The position numbers were made by a program, and so were the translations under genes. A stretch of DNA of 64,000 bases from an uncultured Clostridium sp. (GTDB taxonomy: Bacteria > Bacillota > Clostridia > Clostridiales > Clostridiaceae). Positions 33,912 through 41,590 of the stretch are shown here, piece by piece (positions within the stretch are counted from its first letter, which is position 1; each line of letters opens with the position of its first letter). The notes below the pieces were generated by a model. It had not been told where the DNA came from. It saw only the letters and a list, made by a program, of their open reading frames with translations, and did no database searches. The DNA lies in NCBI GenBank assembly GCA_937927335.1, contig CALBDU010000016.1, forward strand, positions 3,766 to 67,765, given 5' to 3'.

Positions 33912-33946
33912 AACATAAATATTAACTTATTGTTAATATTTATGTT
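33912..33946. promoter_or_regulatory. Perfect 15-bp inverted repeat next to the permease -35
   Basis: AACATAAATATTAAC and GTTAATATTTATGTT are perfect inverses with a TTATT centre. The right arm touches the -35 element at 33945. It is a likely regulator-binding site (XRE-cupin or PucR). A terminator role is unlikely because both flanking genes start, not end, here. Confidence 0.6.
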
Positions 33947-33973
33947 GATTTTATATTCAAATGATGATAAAAT
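33945..33973 (+). promoter_or_regulatory. Promoter of the first CycA-type permease
   Basis: TTGATT (33945-33950) and TAAAAT (33968-33973) are 17 bp apart. The leader to the ATG at 34115 is about 135 nt. Confidence 0.65.
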
Positions 33974-34114
33974 GAGTACATTCAGAATATTATAATTATT
34001 GAAAGCGCAATTATTTATAAGTATCATGTAGTTATTTTCCGGCGCAGCAAGGGGGTGAAATTTAAAAAGGAAATAATTACAAAGTTTATTAATTATTAAT
34101 AGGGGGGTTAAATT

Positions 34115-35500
34115 ATGAGCGAACATGGCGGATCTCTTGGTGGAGAACAGCTAGAGCGTGGTCTTGAAGAGAGACACGTGCAACTTATGGCAATAGGTGG
34201 AGCAATAGGTGTTGGTTTGTTCCTTGGTTCAGCAACAGCAATAAAAATGGCTGGACCTGCATTATTACTTGCATACGCAGGTGGCGGACTTATTCTTTAT
34301 ATCATTATGCGTGCACTTGGTGAAATGGCTGTTGAGCATCCTATAGCAGGTTCATTCTCAGCTTACGCATACGAATTCATATCACCTTTACTTGGCTTCA
34401 TGACTGGTTGGTCATACTGGTTCATGTGGGTTGTTACATGTATGGCAGAAACCACAGCAGTTGGTGTTTACATCCAGTTCTGGTGGCCATCAGTTCCACA
34501 GTGGCTTACAGCTTTCATATGCATAGTTCTTTTAACACTTGTTAACCTTACAGCAGCAAGTCTCTTCGGAGAACTGGAATTCTGGTTTGCTTTGATAAAG
34601 GTTGTTACTATTATAGTTATGATCATTGTTGGTGCTATCATGATGTTCACAGGCCTTGGAAACAATGGAGTTCCAGTTGGATTCTCCAACTTGTATTCCC
34701 ATGGCGGTTTCTTCCCTAAAGGAATTTGGGGACCTATCCAGGCTTTAGTTATGGTAACCTTCGCATTCTTAGGAATCGAGCTTATCGGTGTTACTGCCGG
34801 TGAAGCAAAGAACCCTGACAAAGTTATACCTTCAGCTATAAAGAAGGTTTTCTGGAGAATTATGATATTCTACGTTGGCGCTTTGACAGTTATAATGTCA
34901 CTTTATCCTTGGACAGAAATAGGAACAAAAGGAAGCCCGTTCGTTATGACATTTGCAAGCCTTGGTATTTCAGCAGCAGCTGGTATCATCAACTTCGTTG
35001 TTTTAACAGCAGCTTCATCATCCTGTAACTCAGGTATATATACAACCGGACGTATGATTTACAGCTTGGCACTTGAAGGAAAAGCTCCAGTATATTTTGC
35101 ACAGGTTAGTAAATCAAAGGTTCCTGCAAGAGGTATCGTATTCTCAGCAGGATGTATGATGATCGGTGTTGTTCTTAACTTTGTAGTTCCTGCAGAAGCA
35201 TTTGGATATGTTACTTCCATAGCTACCTTCGTTGGTATATTCGTATGGTTTGTAATTACCTGGTGCCAGATGAACTTCAGAAAGAGACTTACACCTGAAC
35301 AAGTTAAAAACTTAAAGTTCCCTATGTTTGGATATCCTTGGGCTAACTACCTTGCAATAGCATTCCTTGCTTTCGTTATCATAGTTATGTGCATGAGTGC
35401 AGGCAACAGAGTAGCAGTTATAGTTGGATTCCCTTGGTTGATATTCTTATGGGTAATCTACAAGGTTAAATTCAGCAAAACAGATGTAGGCTCAAAATAA
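34115..35500 (+). CDS. APC-family amino acid permease, CycA/AAT-type (copy 1)
   Basis: 461 residues with about 12 hydrophobic membrane segments. The AAT-family signature runs from LEERHVQLMAIGGAIGVGLFLG near the N-terminus, through GWSYWFMWVV and GGFFPKGIW, to AGEAKNPDKVIPSAIKKVFWR. It is closest in look to CycA (D-alanine/D-serine/glycine/beta-alanine permease of enterobacteria). With MmsA and aminotransferases next door, beta-alanine is a reasonable substrate; that is inference. AGGGGGG precedes the ATG. It is near-identical to the next permease and both end in their own terminator. Confidence 0.9.
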   Translation: MSEHGGSLGGEQLERGLEERHVQLMAIGGAIGVGLFLGSATAIKMAGPALLLAYAGGGLILYIIMRALGEMAVEHPIAGSFSAYAYEFISPLLGFMTGWSYWFMWVVTCMAETTAVGVYIQFWWPSVPQWLTAFICIVLLTLVNLTAASLFGELEFWFALIKVVTIIVMIIVGAIMMFTGLGNNGVPVGFSNLYSHGGFFPKGIWGPIQALVMVTFAFLGIELIGVTAGEAKNPDKVIPSAIKKVFWRIMIFYVGALTVIMSLYPWTEIGTKGSPFVMTFASLGISAAAGIINFVVLTAASSSCNSGIYTTGRMIYSLALEGKAPVYFAQVSKSKVPARGIVFSAGCMMIGVVLNFVVPAEAFGYVTSIATFVGIFVWFVITWCQMNFRKRLTPEQVKNLKFPMFGYPWANYLAIAFLAFVIIVMCMSAGNRVAVIVGFPWLIFLWVIYKVKFSKTDVGSK

Positions 35501-35513
35501 ATTTATTCATACA

Positions 35514-35545
35514 GAAACCGTCTCTAAATGAGACGGTTTCTTATT
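35514..35545 (+). terminator. Terminator after permease copy 1
   Basis: GAAACCGTCTC and GAGACGGTTTC form a perfect 11-bp stem with a TAAAT loop, followed by TTATTTT. Confidence 0.9.
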
Positions 35546-35607
35546 TTGTGGATATTTTTTGTTATATTCGAAATTTTCAATTCATTCACAATCATGTAAT
35601 TAGTCTA

Positions 35608-35636
35608 TTGATTTTATTTTTGAATGGTGATAGAAT
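35608..35636 (+). promoter_or_regulatory. Promoter of the second CycA-type permease
   Basis: TTGATT (35608-35613) and TAGAAT (35631-35636) are 17 bp apart. The spacer and the downstream TCAGAATATTATA match those of copy 1, showing that the promoter was part of the duplication. The 15-bp palindrome of copy 1 is not present here. Confidence 0.65.
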
Positions 35637-35749
35637 AATTTTTGTCAGAATATTATATTTTCTGCAATTATAATATTTTTAATTATCTTTCATAATTATC
35701 TTCCTGGCAGAGGGAAGTGACTGAATCAATTTTTAAGGGGGTAAAAAAT

Positions 35750-37132
35750 ATGAGCGAAAATGGCGGAGCTCTTGGCGGAGAGCAGCTGGAACGTGGTCTT
35801 GAAGAGAGACACGTACAACTTATGGCAATTGGTGGAGCAATCGGTGTTGGTTTGTTCCTTGGTTCAGCATCAGCAATAAAAGTAGCTGGACCAGCATTAT
35901 TACTTGCTTATGCAGGTGGCGGATTTATTCTTTATATCATTATGCGTGCACTTGGTGAAATGGCTGTTGAGCATCCTATTGCAGGATCATTCTCAGCTTA
36001 TGCTTATGAATTCATATCACCATTATTCGGTTTCTTAACTGGTTGGTCATATTGGTTCATGTGGGTTGTTACATGTATGGCAGAAACCACAGCTGTTGGT
36101 GTTTATATCAATTTCTGGTGGCCTAATTTCCCAACATGGTTGTCAGCATTTATTTGCATAGTTCTTTTAACATTAGTTAACCTTACTGCAGCTAGTCTTT
36201 TCGGTGAATTCGAATTCTGGTTTGCTTTGATAAAGGTTGTTACAATAATAGTTATGATAGTTATTGGTGCTATCATGATGTTTACAGGCCTTGGAAACAA
36301 TGGTGTTGCTGTTGGTTTCTCAAATCTTTACAGTCACGGCGGATTCTTCCCTAAAGGAATAGGCGGACCAATCCAGGCATTAGTTATGGTTACCTTCGCG
36401 TTCTTAGGAATTGAGCTTATCGGTGTTACTGCCGGTGAAGCAAAGAACCCTGACAAAGTTATACCTTCAGCTATAAAGAAGGTTTTCTGGCGAGTAATGA
36501 TATTCTATGTTGGTGCATTAACAGTTATAATGTCCCTTTATCCATGGAATGAAATTGGAACAAAAGGAAGCCCGTTTGTTTTAACATTTGCAAGTCTTGG
36601 TATTTCAGCAGCAGCTGGTATCATTAACTTCGTTGTTTTAACAGCAGCTTCATCATCCTGTAACTCAGGTATATACACAACTGGACGTATGCTTTACAGC
36701 TTAGCATTAGAAGGTAAAGCACCTGCTTTATTTGCAAAGGTAAGCAAGACTAAGGTTCCTGCAGCTGGAATTATATTCTCAGCTGGATGTATGATGATAG
36801 GCGTTGTTCTTAACTATGTAGTTCCTGCAGAAGCATTCAACTATGTAACTTCCATAGCTACATTCGTTGGTATCTTCGTATGGTTTGTTATAACCTGGTG
36901 CCAGATGAACTTCAGAAAAGGACTTACTCCTGAACAGGTTAAGAACCTGAAGTTCCCTATGTTTGGATATCCTATAGCTAACTATATTGCAATAGCTTTC
37001 TTAGCCTTTGTTATAGTTGTTATGTGCATGAATCCTGGAAACAGAGTTGCTGTTATAGTTGGATTCCCATGGCTGATATTCTTATGGTTAATCTACAAAT
37101 TTAAATTCAGCAAAACTGAAATTAAAAAATAA
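35750..37132 (+). CDS. APC-family amino acid permease, CycA/AAT-type (copy 2)
   Basis: 460 residues, very similar to copy 1 along the whole length: same SLGGEQLERGLEERHVQLM start (with A for S), same AGEAKNPDKVIPSAIKK core. Differences cluster in short loops and a few helices (for example NFWWPNFPTWLS against QFWWPSVPQWLT), which may alter substrate range. It has its own promoter and terminator, so it is not only an operon copy. The likely substrates are small amino acids such as beta-alanine, alanine or glycine. The ATG at 35750 follows AAGGGGGT; an 11-residue longer frame from 35717 lacks a ribosome site. Confidence 0.9.
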   Translation: MSENGGALGGEQLERGLEERHVQLMAIGGAIGVGLFLGSASAIKVAGPALLLAYAGGGFILYIIMRALGEMAVEHPIAGSFSAYAYEFISPLFGFLTGWSYWFMWVVTCMAETTAVGVYINFWWPNFPTWLSAFICIVLLTLVNLTAASLFGEFEFWFALIKVVTIIVMIVIGAIMMFTGLGNNGVAVGFSNLYSHGGFFPKGIGGPIQALVMVTFAFLGIELIGVTAGEAKNPDKVIPSAIKKVFWRVMIFYVGALTVIMSLYPWNEIGTKGSPFVLTFASLGISAAAGIINFVVLTAASSSCNSGIYTTGRMLYSLALEGKAPALFAKVSKTKVPAAGIIFSAGCMMIGVVLNYVVPAEAFNYVTSIATFVGIFVWFVITWCQMNFRKGLTPEQVKNLKFPMFGYPIANYIAIAFLAFVIVVMCMNPGNRVAVIVGFPWLIFLWLIYKFKFSKTEIKK

Positions 37133-37140
37133 CTAATATT

Positions 37141-37171
37141 AGACCTCCGGAATAATTCCGGAGGTCTTTTT
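37141..37171 (+). terminator. Terminator after permease copy 2
   Basis: AGACCTCCGGAA and TTCCGGAGGTCT form a perfect 12-bp stem with a TAA loop, followed by TTTTTAT. Confidence 0.92.
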
Positions 37172-37178
37172 ATGTACT

Positions 37179-37215
37179 AAAAAAATACTGCTGCAGCCAG
37201 AAAGCTGAACAGCAG
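37179..37215 (-). terminator. Terminator of the pucR-mmsA transcript
   Basis: On the minus strand CTGCTG-TT-CAGC pairs with GCTG-CAGCAG, with a 2-nt bulge and a 6-nt loop, followed by TATTTTTTT. Confidence 0.75.
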
Positions 37216-37229
37216 CGTTTATTTGATCC

Positions 37230-38753
37230 CTAATCGCCTCCGCCTACGGAACCGTCCCAAGTATCAACCTTAGTCTTTTTCTTTTCTTCCTCACTGAACC
37301 ATGTACTGGTTACAGCCTTTGTCTCAGTGTAGAACCTGACTCCGTCTTTTCCCAAAGTGTGAAGATCACCAAAGAAAGATTTCTTGTGGCCGGTAAATGG
37401 GAATATTCCAACAGGAACAGGAATTCCAACGTTTATACCAACCATGCCTCCATGGGTTCTTCTTGCAAATTCCCTGCTGTAATATCCGCTTTGAGTAAAT
37501 ATTACAGAACCGTTTGCAAATGGATTGCTATTCATTATCTTTAAGCCTTCCTCAAAATCCTTGACCCTCTTAATACAAACTACAGGTCCGAATATTTCAT
37601 TGTCGCCCACGGTCATTTCAGGAGTTACATGATCAAGAATTGTTGGTCCGAGATAGAAGCCGTTTTCGTAGCCTGGAACCTTAACATCCCTTCCGTCCAG
37701 CACAAGCTTTGCTCCTTCTTCAATTCCTTTGTTTATCCAGTTGGTTACGAACCTTTTATGTTCAGCAGTGACTACCGGTCCAAGCTGTGAGGTTTTATCA
37801 TAAGCAGGACCTATTTTTAGTTCTTTTGCATATTTAACCAGTAATTCTACCAGCTGATCTGCAATACTTTCCTGAGCAACTATTACAGGTAAAGCCATAC
37901 ATCTTTCACCGGCACAGCCAAAGGATGAATTTATAATACCCCTTGCTGTTCTTTCCAAAGCAGCATCTTCCATAACCAGCCCATGGTTTTTAGCTTCACA
38001 TAATGCCTGTACTCTCTTGCCGTTAGCTGCAGCCGTTCCATAGATATGAAGTCCTACTGAAGTTGAACCAACAAAAGTAATACCCTTTACATCAGGATGT
38101 TTCAAAAATATTTCTGCTTCATTCCTGCTGCAGGTAACAATATTAAGTACACCATCAGGAAGACCAGCTTCCTTCCATAATTCCGCACATCTCATTGATG
38201 TCATTGGAGTCATAGAAGCAGCCTTAATTACAATTGTATTTCCGCAGGCAATACATAACGGAGACATCCAGCCCATAGGTATCATACCGGGGAAGTTAAA
38301 GGGTGCAATACCAGCAAATACCCCCACGGATTCTTTGTAGAGAACTGTATCATAACCTGTGGATGTGTTCATGAGGGATTCTCCCATCATTAATGTTGGT
38401 ATTCCACAAGCCAGTTCCACTGGTTCTTTAATCTTCAGGATATCGCCTTTAGCTTCCTCCCATACCTTACCGTTCTCTCTTGCCACCATTTCAGTTAGCT
38501 CGTCCATATGTTCTTCGATCAAATCTCTGAATTTATATAAAACCTGTGCTCTTTTCATTACAGGGGTCTGCGACCATTCAGGGAATGCTTCACTGGCCGC
38601 TTTTACAGCCATATTAACCTCTTCCTCTGTACAGCATGGCGCCTTTGCTATAACTTCCCCGGTACTTGGATTAAATACATCCATGTATTTTTCAGTTTTA
38701 GATTCAATCCACTGTCCGCCTGCATAAAACTTTAATTTTTTTACTTCACTCAT
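37230..38753 (-). CDS. mmsA: CoA-acylating malonate/methylmalonate semialdehyde dehydrogenase
   Basis: 507 residues of the ALDH superfamily. The catalytic Cys lies in the MmsA-type motif GCAGERCMAL (about residue 286); NAD-binding TFVGSTSVGLHIY and the FPFTGHKKSFFGDLH segment are also MmsA/IolA features. The family converts malonate semialdehyde plus CoA and NAD+ to acetyl-CoA and CO2 (or methylmalonate semialdehyde to propionyl-CoA). No inositol genes are nearby, whereas aminotransferases and permeases are, so the semialdehyde most likely comes from beta-alanine (or 3-aminoisobutyrate). AGGAGGGT precedes the ATG, 18 bp after the pucR stop. Confidence 0.93.
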   Translation of the reverse strand: MSEVKKLKFYAGGQWIESKTEKYMDVFNPSTGEVIAKAPCCTEEEVNMAVKAASEAFPEWSQTPVMKRAQVLYKFRDLIEEHMDELTEMVARENGKVWEEAKGDILKIKEPVELACGIPTLMMGESLMNTSTGYDTVLYKESVGVFAGIAPFNFPGMIPMGWMSPLCIACGNTIVIKAASMTPMTSMRCAELWKEAGLPDGVLNIVTCSRNEAEIFLKHPDVKGITFVGSTSVGLHIYGTAAANGKRVQALCEAKNHGLVMEDAALERTARGIINSSFGCAGERCMALPVIVAQESIADQLVELLVKYAKELKIGPAYDKTSQLGPVVTAEHKRFVTNWINKGIEEGAKLVLDGRDVKVPGYENGFYLGPTILDHVTPEMTVGDNEIFGPVVCIKRVKDFEEGLKIMNSNPFANGSVIFTQSGYYSREFARRTHGGMVGINVGIPVPVGIFPFTGHKKSFFGDLHTLGKDGVRFYTETKAVTSTWFSEEEKKKTKVDTWDGSVGGGD

Positions 38754-38771
38754 TTTAACCCTCCTAGTAGT

Positions 38772-39983
38772 TTAATCATTTAATATTTGCTTTACCAAGA
38801 ACCCCAGGTGGCATTCAAACCTAACCTTTGGATCAGAAAGATCCAGCTTTAAAATTTCCTGAACTTTATTGATTTTATACATTAATGTATTTCTATGCAT
38901 ATAAAGCTTCTGAGAGGTTTGAATATAACTGCCGTTTTCCTGGAGAAATGTATATAGTATGTCCATAAAATCAGAATGATTTTGTATGTCATATTGCTCC
39001 AATTTTCCCAGGGTATCGTAGTAATATTCCTTTAATAATAAAGAATTTTCAATTTCTGTTATCAATTTGTATGCACCTATATTTGAATAAAACAAGGTGT
39101 CATCAGTTCTCCCTTCGGCTTTTAAAACCTTTAATGTCTTTTCGGCCTCCAGATAGCTTTTTTTAATTTGTGAAAAATCTGTGCAACAGTTGCCCATGGT
39201 AATACTTACGCTGATATCAGGAAAATTATTCTTGCAGCTCTCTCTTATAATATCTGAAAGTATATTTAGATTAGGATGTCTCTCTTTTTCGTTTATTAAT
39301 AACAGAATAACTGACTTATCCTGGAGATAGCTTATGGGCCTGCTTCTTGAATCTGATACAGCACTATTCACTGAATTAAAAAATATGTCTTTCATATGAA
39401 TAAGACTTTGCTCATCTCTTATATTTTTGGAGTACATATACTGTTGAAATCCATCAATGGCTACAATAGCTATTCTGAAGGTTTTAAACGTACCATAGCT
39501 GTGGTCCGATATCTGCTTTGTGAAATCTTCAAAGGTCACCTTATTGAAAAATATGATATTCATCAAAAGATCCTGATAGGAGATCTCCTCCATATGCCTT
39601 TTCACCACTTCTTCACAGATTACCTTTGTAGTATCTGCTATACTCACTTCCCATGGAAGCTCCAGAACAGCAAAATCATTTTCATCGGCAATGGTTTTTA
39701 TCTCCTGAGGTACACTATCAAAATACTTTCCCACATTCAATATCAAACCTACTGCATTTTTTTCAATTAGACCTTCTACCAGGGTTATGAAATCCTGAAT
39801 ATTATTTTGAACTGCAACTCCGGTGAGAATAATCAATTCGTCACTTTGTACATATCTCAAGAGATCCGGAGTTTCAACAATATGAACCCATCTAACTATC
39901 TTATAAATTCCTTTGCTGCCGCTAACAACCTTTAAATCGTGAAGCTCCGGCAGGTTAAGCAGCTGGTCAAATCTAACGCCCAT
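38772..39983 (-). CDS. PucR-family transcriptional activator
   Basis: 403 residues. An N-terminal PucR domain (about 8-125, DLLRYVQSDELIILTGVA) is followed by a GGDEF-like central part (about 165-290) and a C-terminal PucR-type HTH (about 345-400; FLQENGSYIQTSQKLYMHRNTLMYKINKVQEIL). Relatives activate purine, GABA or other nitrogen-compound degradation genes. It lies between the second aminotransferase and mmsA on the same strand, 18 bp before mmsA, so it is likely to regulate this island. GTGAGGTTG precedes the ATG. Confidence 0.9.
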   Translation of the reverse strand: MGVRFDQLLNLPELHDLKVVSGSKGIYKIVRWVHIVETPDLLRYVQSDELIILTGVAVQNNIQDFITLVEGLIEKNAVGLILNVGKYFDSVPQEIKTIADENDFAVLELPWEVSIADTTKVICEEVVKRHMEEISYQDLLMNIIFFNKVTFEDFTKQISDHSYGTFKTFRIAIVAIDGFQQYMYSKNIRDEQSLIHMKDIFFNSVNSAVSDSRSRPISYLQDKSVILLLINEKERHPNLNILSDIIRESCKNNFPDISVSITMGNCCTDFSQIKKSYLEAEKTLKVLKAEGRTDDTLFYSNIGAYKLITEIENSLLLKEYYYDTLGKLEQYDIQNHSDFMDILYTFLQENGSYIQTSQKLYMHRNTLMYKINKVQEILKLDLSDPKVRFECHLGFLVKQILND

Positions 39984-40090
39984 AATTCAACCTCACTCTC
40001 AAAATATTTTTATTTTTCAGAAAAATCATATTAATTTTATCATATTTTGAATTATTTATAAATATTCGCAGGATTATGGGCATTAATATC

Positions 40091-41434
40091 TTATTCTGTA
40101 TATTGATCAGCTATAGAAAGTGCTTTGTCAATTGCCACAAATGCCTCTTCAACCTGCTCTGGTTTGATAACACACGGAGGTACTACTAATATCCAGTTCC
40201 ATCTTATATCCATATACATCCCATCATCCAGCAGTGAAGCACTAACTTTGTCCATTACCTCTCCGCCGCCGTTCCAAGGAACTATAGGCTCTCTTGTTTC
40301 ACGATTTTTCACAAGCTCAATGCAGCCAAATACTCCGATATTTCTTACATCGCCTACTGATTTATGCTTAGCTTTCATTTCTTCCATTTTCTGAAGTATG
40401 AATTTCCCAACTTCCTTGGCATTTTCAATTATTTTTTCTTCCTTATATACATTAATTGTAGCTACTGCTGCAGCACAGGCTAACGGGTGCCCGCTATAGG
40501 TTAATCCGCAGCTCAAGAACCTGTCTTTAATTGCGTCATATACCCTGTCAGATATACAAACTGCACCCAAAGGAATATACCCTGAATTTATTCCCTTAGC
40601 CACTGACATAATATCAGGTGCTACACCAAAGTGATCCACTGCAAACCATTCTCCAGTTCTTCCAAAGCCGCTCATAACCTCATCATCAATAAACATAATA
40701 TCGTATTTAGTGCAGAGTTCCCTGATACCTTTATAGTATTCTGGAGGCGGAATAAATATTCCGTTTGATCCCGTTACTCCTTCCATAATGAAACCAGCTA
40801 TGGTTTTAGGGTCTTCAAACTTTATGACCTCTTCCACATGTTTAACACATTCCATGTTGCATTTTCCATATTCCTTGCCGAACACACATCTGTAGCAATA
40901 AGGATCAAACACTCTTACCACTCCTGGAACGCCTGGCTCAACCTGGGTTCTTCTAGGCTCACCGGTTAGTGAAACCGCTCCCATGGTAGCTCCATGGTAG
41001 GATCTATAACGGGAAATTATTTTTGATTTTCCGGTAGCCATTTTTGCAATTTTTACTGCGTTCTCATTGGCATCAGCTCCGCCGTTTGTAAAAAAGAAGT
41101 GATTTAAACCTTCAGGTGTTACTTCACTCATCAGTTTTCCTAAAGTGCTTCTTGCATCTACAGCCAGGCTTGGCGCAGCATAACAAAGCTTTCCGGCCTG
41201 ATCCTGAATAGCTTTTACAACCTTCGGATGCTGGTGGCCTATATTAAGATTTACAATCTGCGAGTACATATCAAGATATCTTTTTCCATTGCCGTCCCAG
41301 AAGTAGCAGCCCTCTGCTTTGTCGATAACGATAGGTTTAACTTTGGATTGCACTGACCATGAATGAATAACATGGGCCCTGTCATTTTTGTAGGTTTCTT
41401 CTGCAGCTAATTTTCTCTGCTCTTCCATGCTCAT
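40091..41434 (-). CDS. Class III aminotransferase (taurine/beta-alanine:pyruvate type)
   Basis: About 447 residues. Class III motifs are FFTNGGADANENAVKIAK, SRYRSYHGATMGAVSLTGEPRR, FIDDEVMSGFGRTGEWFA and the PLP lysine in SVAKGINSGYIPLGAV. The sequence resembles taurine or beta-alanine:pyruvate (or 2-oxoglutarate) aminotransferases rather than acetylornithine enzymes. With mmsA and the CycA-type permeases nearby it most likely makes malonate semialdehyde from beta-alanine. A taurine role would need a sulfoacetaldehyde enzyme, and none is seen. The start at 41434 follows GTGAGGTG; a 5-residue longer frame has no site. Confidence 0.88.
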   Translation of the reverse strand: MSMEEQRKLAAEETYKNDRAHVIHSWSVQSKVKPIVIDKAEGCYFWDGNGKRYLDMYSQIVNLNIGHQHPKVVKAIQDQAGKLCYAAPSLAVDARSTLGKLMSEVTPEGLNHFFFTNGGADANENAVKIAKMATGKSKIISRYRSYHGATMGAVSLTGEPRRTQVEPGVPGVVRVFDPYCYRCVFGKEYGKCNMECVKHVEEVIKFEDPKTIAGFIMEGVTGSNGIFIPPPEYYKGIRELCTKYDIMFIDDEVMSGFGRTGEWFAVDHFGVAPDIMSVAKGINSGYIPLGAVCISDRVYDAIKDRFLSCGLTYSGHPLACAAAVATINVYKEEKIIENAKEVGKFILQKMEEMKAKHKSVGDVRNIGVFGCIELVKNRETREPIVPWNGGGEVMDKVSASLLDDGMYMDIRWNWILVVPPCVIKPEQVEEAFVAIDKALSIADQYTE

Positions 41435-41555
41435 AAAATTACACCTCACTAAAAAAATATTTTTACCTTATAAATATATTACTGTTGGTGGTCATTTAAG
41501 TATATGTATTTATGAACATATTTTTTAGGCAATTTAACTAAATTAAATAATTAAC

Positions 41556-41578
41556 AAAAAAACACCCTTTTGGGTGTT
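41556..41578 (-). terminator. Terminator of the GGDEF-EAL gene
   Basis: AACACCC and GGGTGTT form a 7-bp stem with a TTTT loop; on the minus strand seven T follow. Confidence 0.88.
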
Positions 41579-41590
41579 AAAAGCTTAAAA

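Noticed and set aside
33887..34126. 79-codon minus-strand ORF in the divergent promoter region
   Set aside because: It covers the palindrome and the permease promoter, is very AT-rich, and has no ribosome site.
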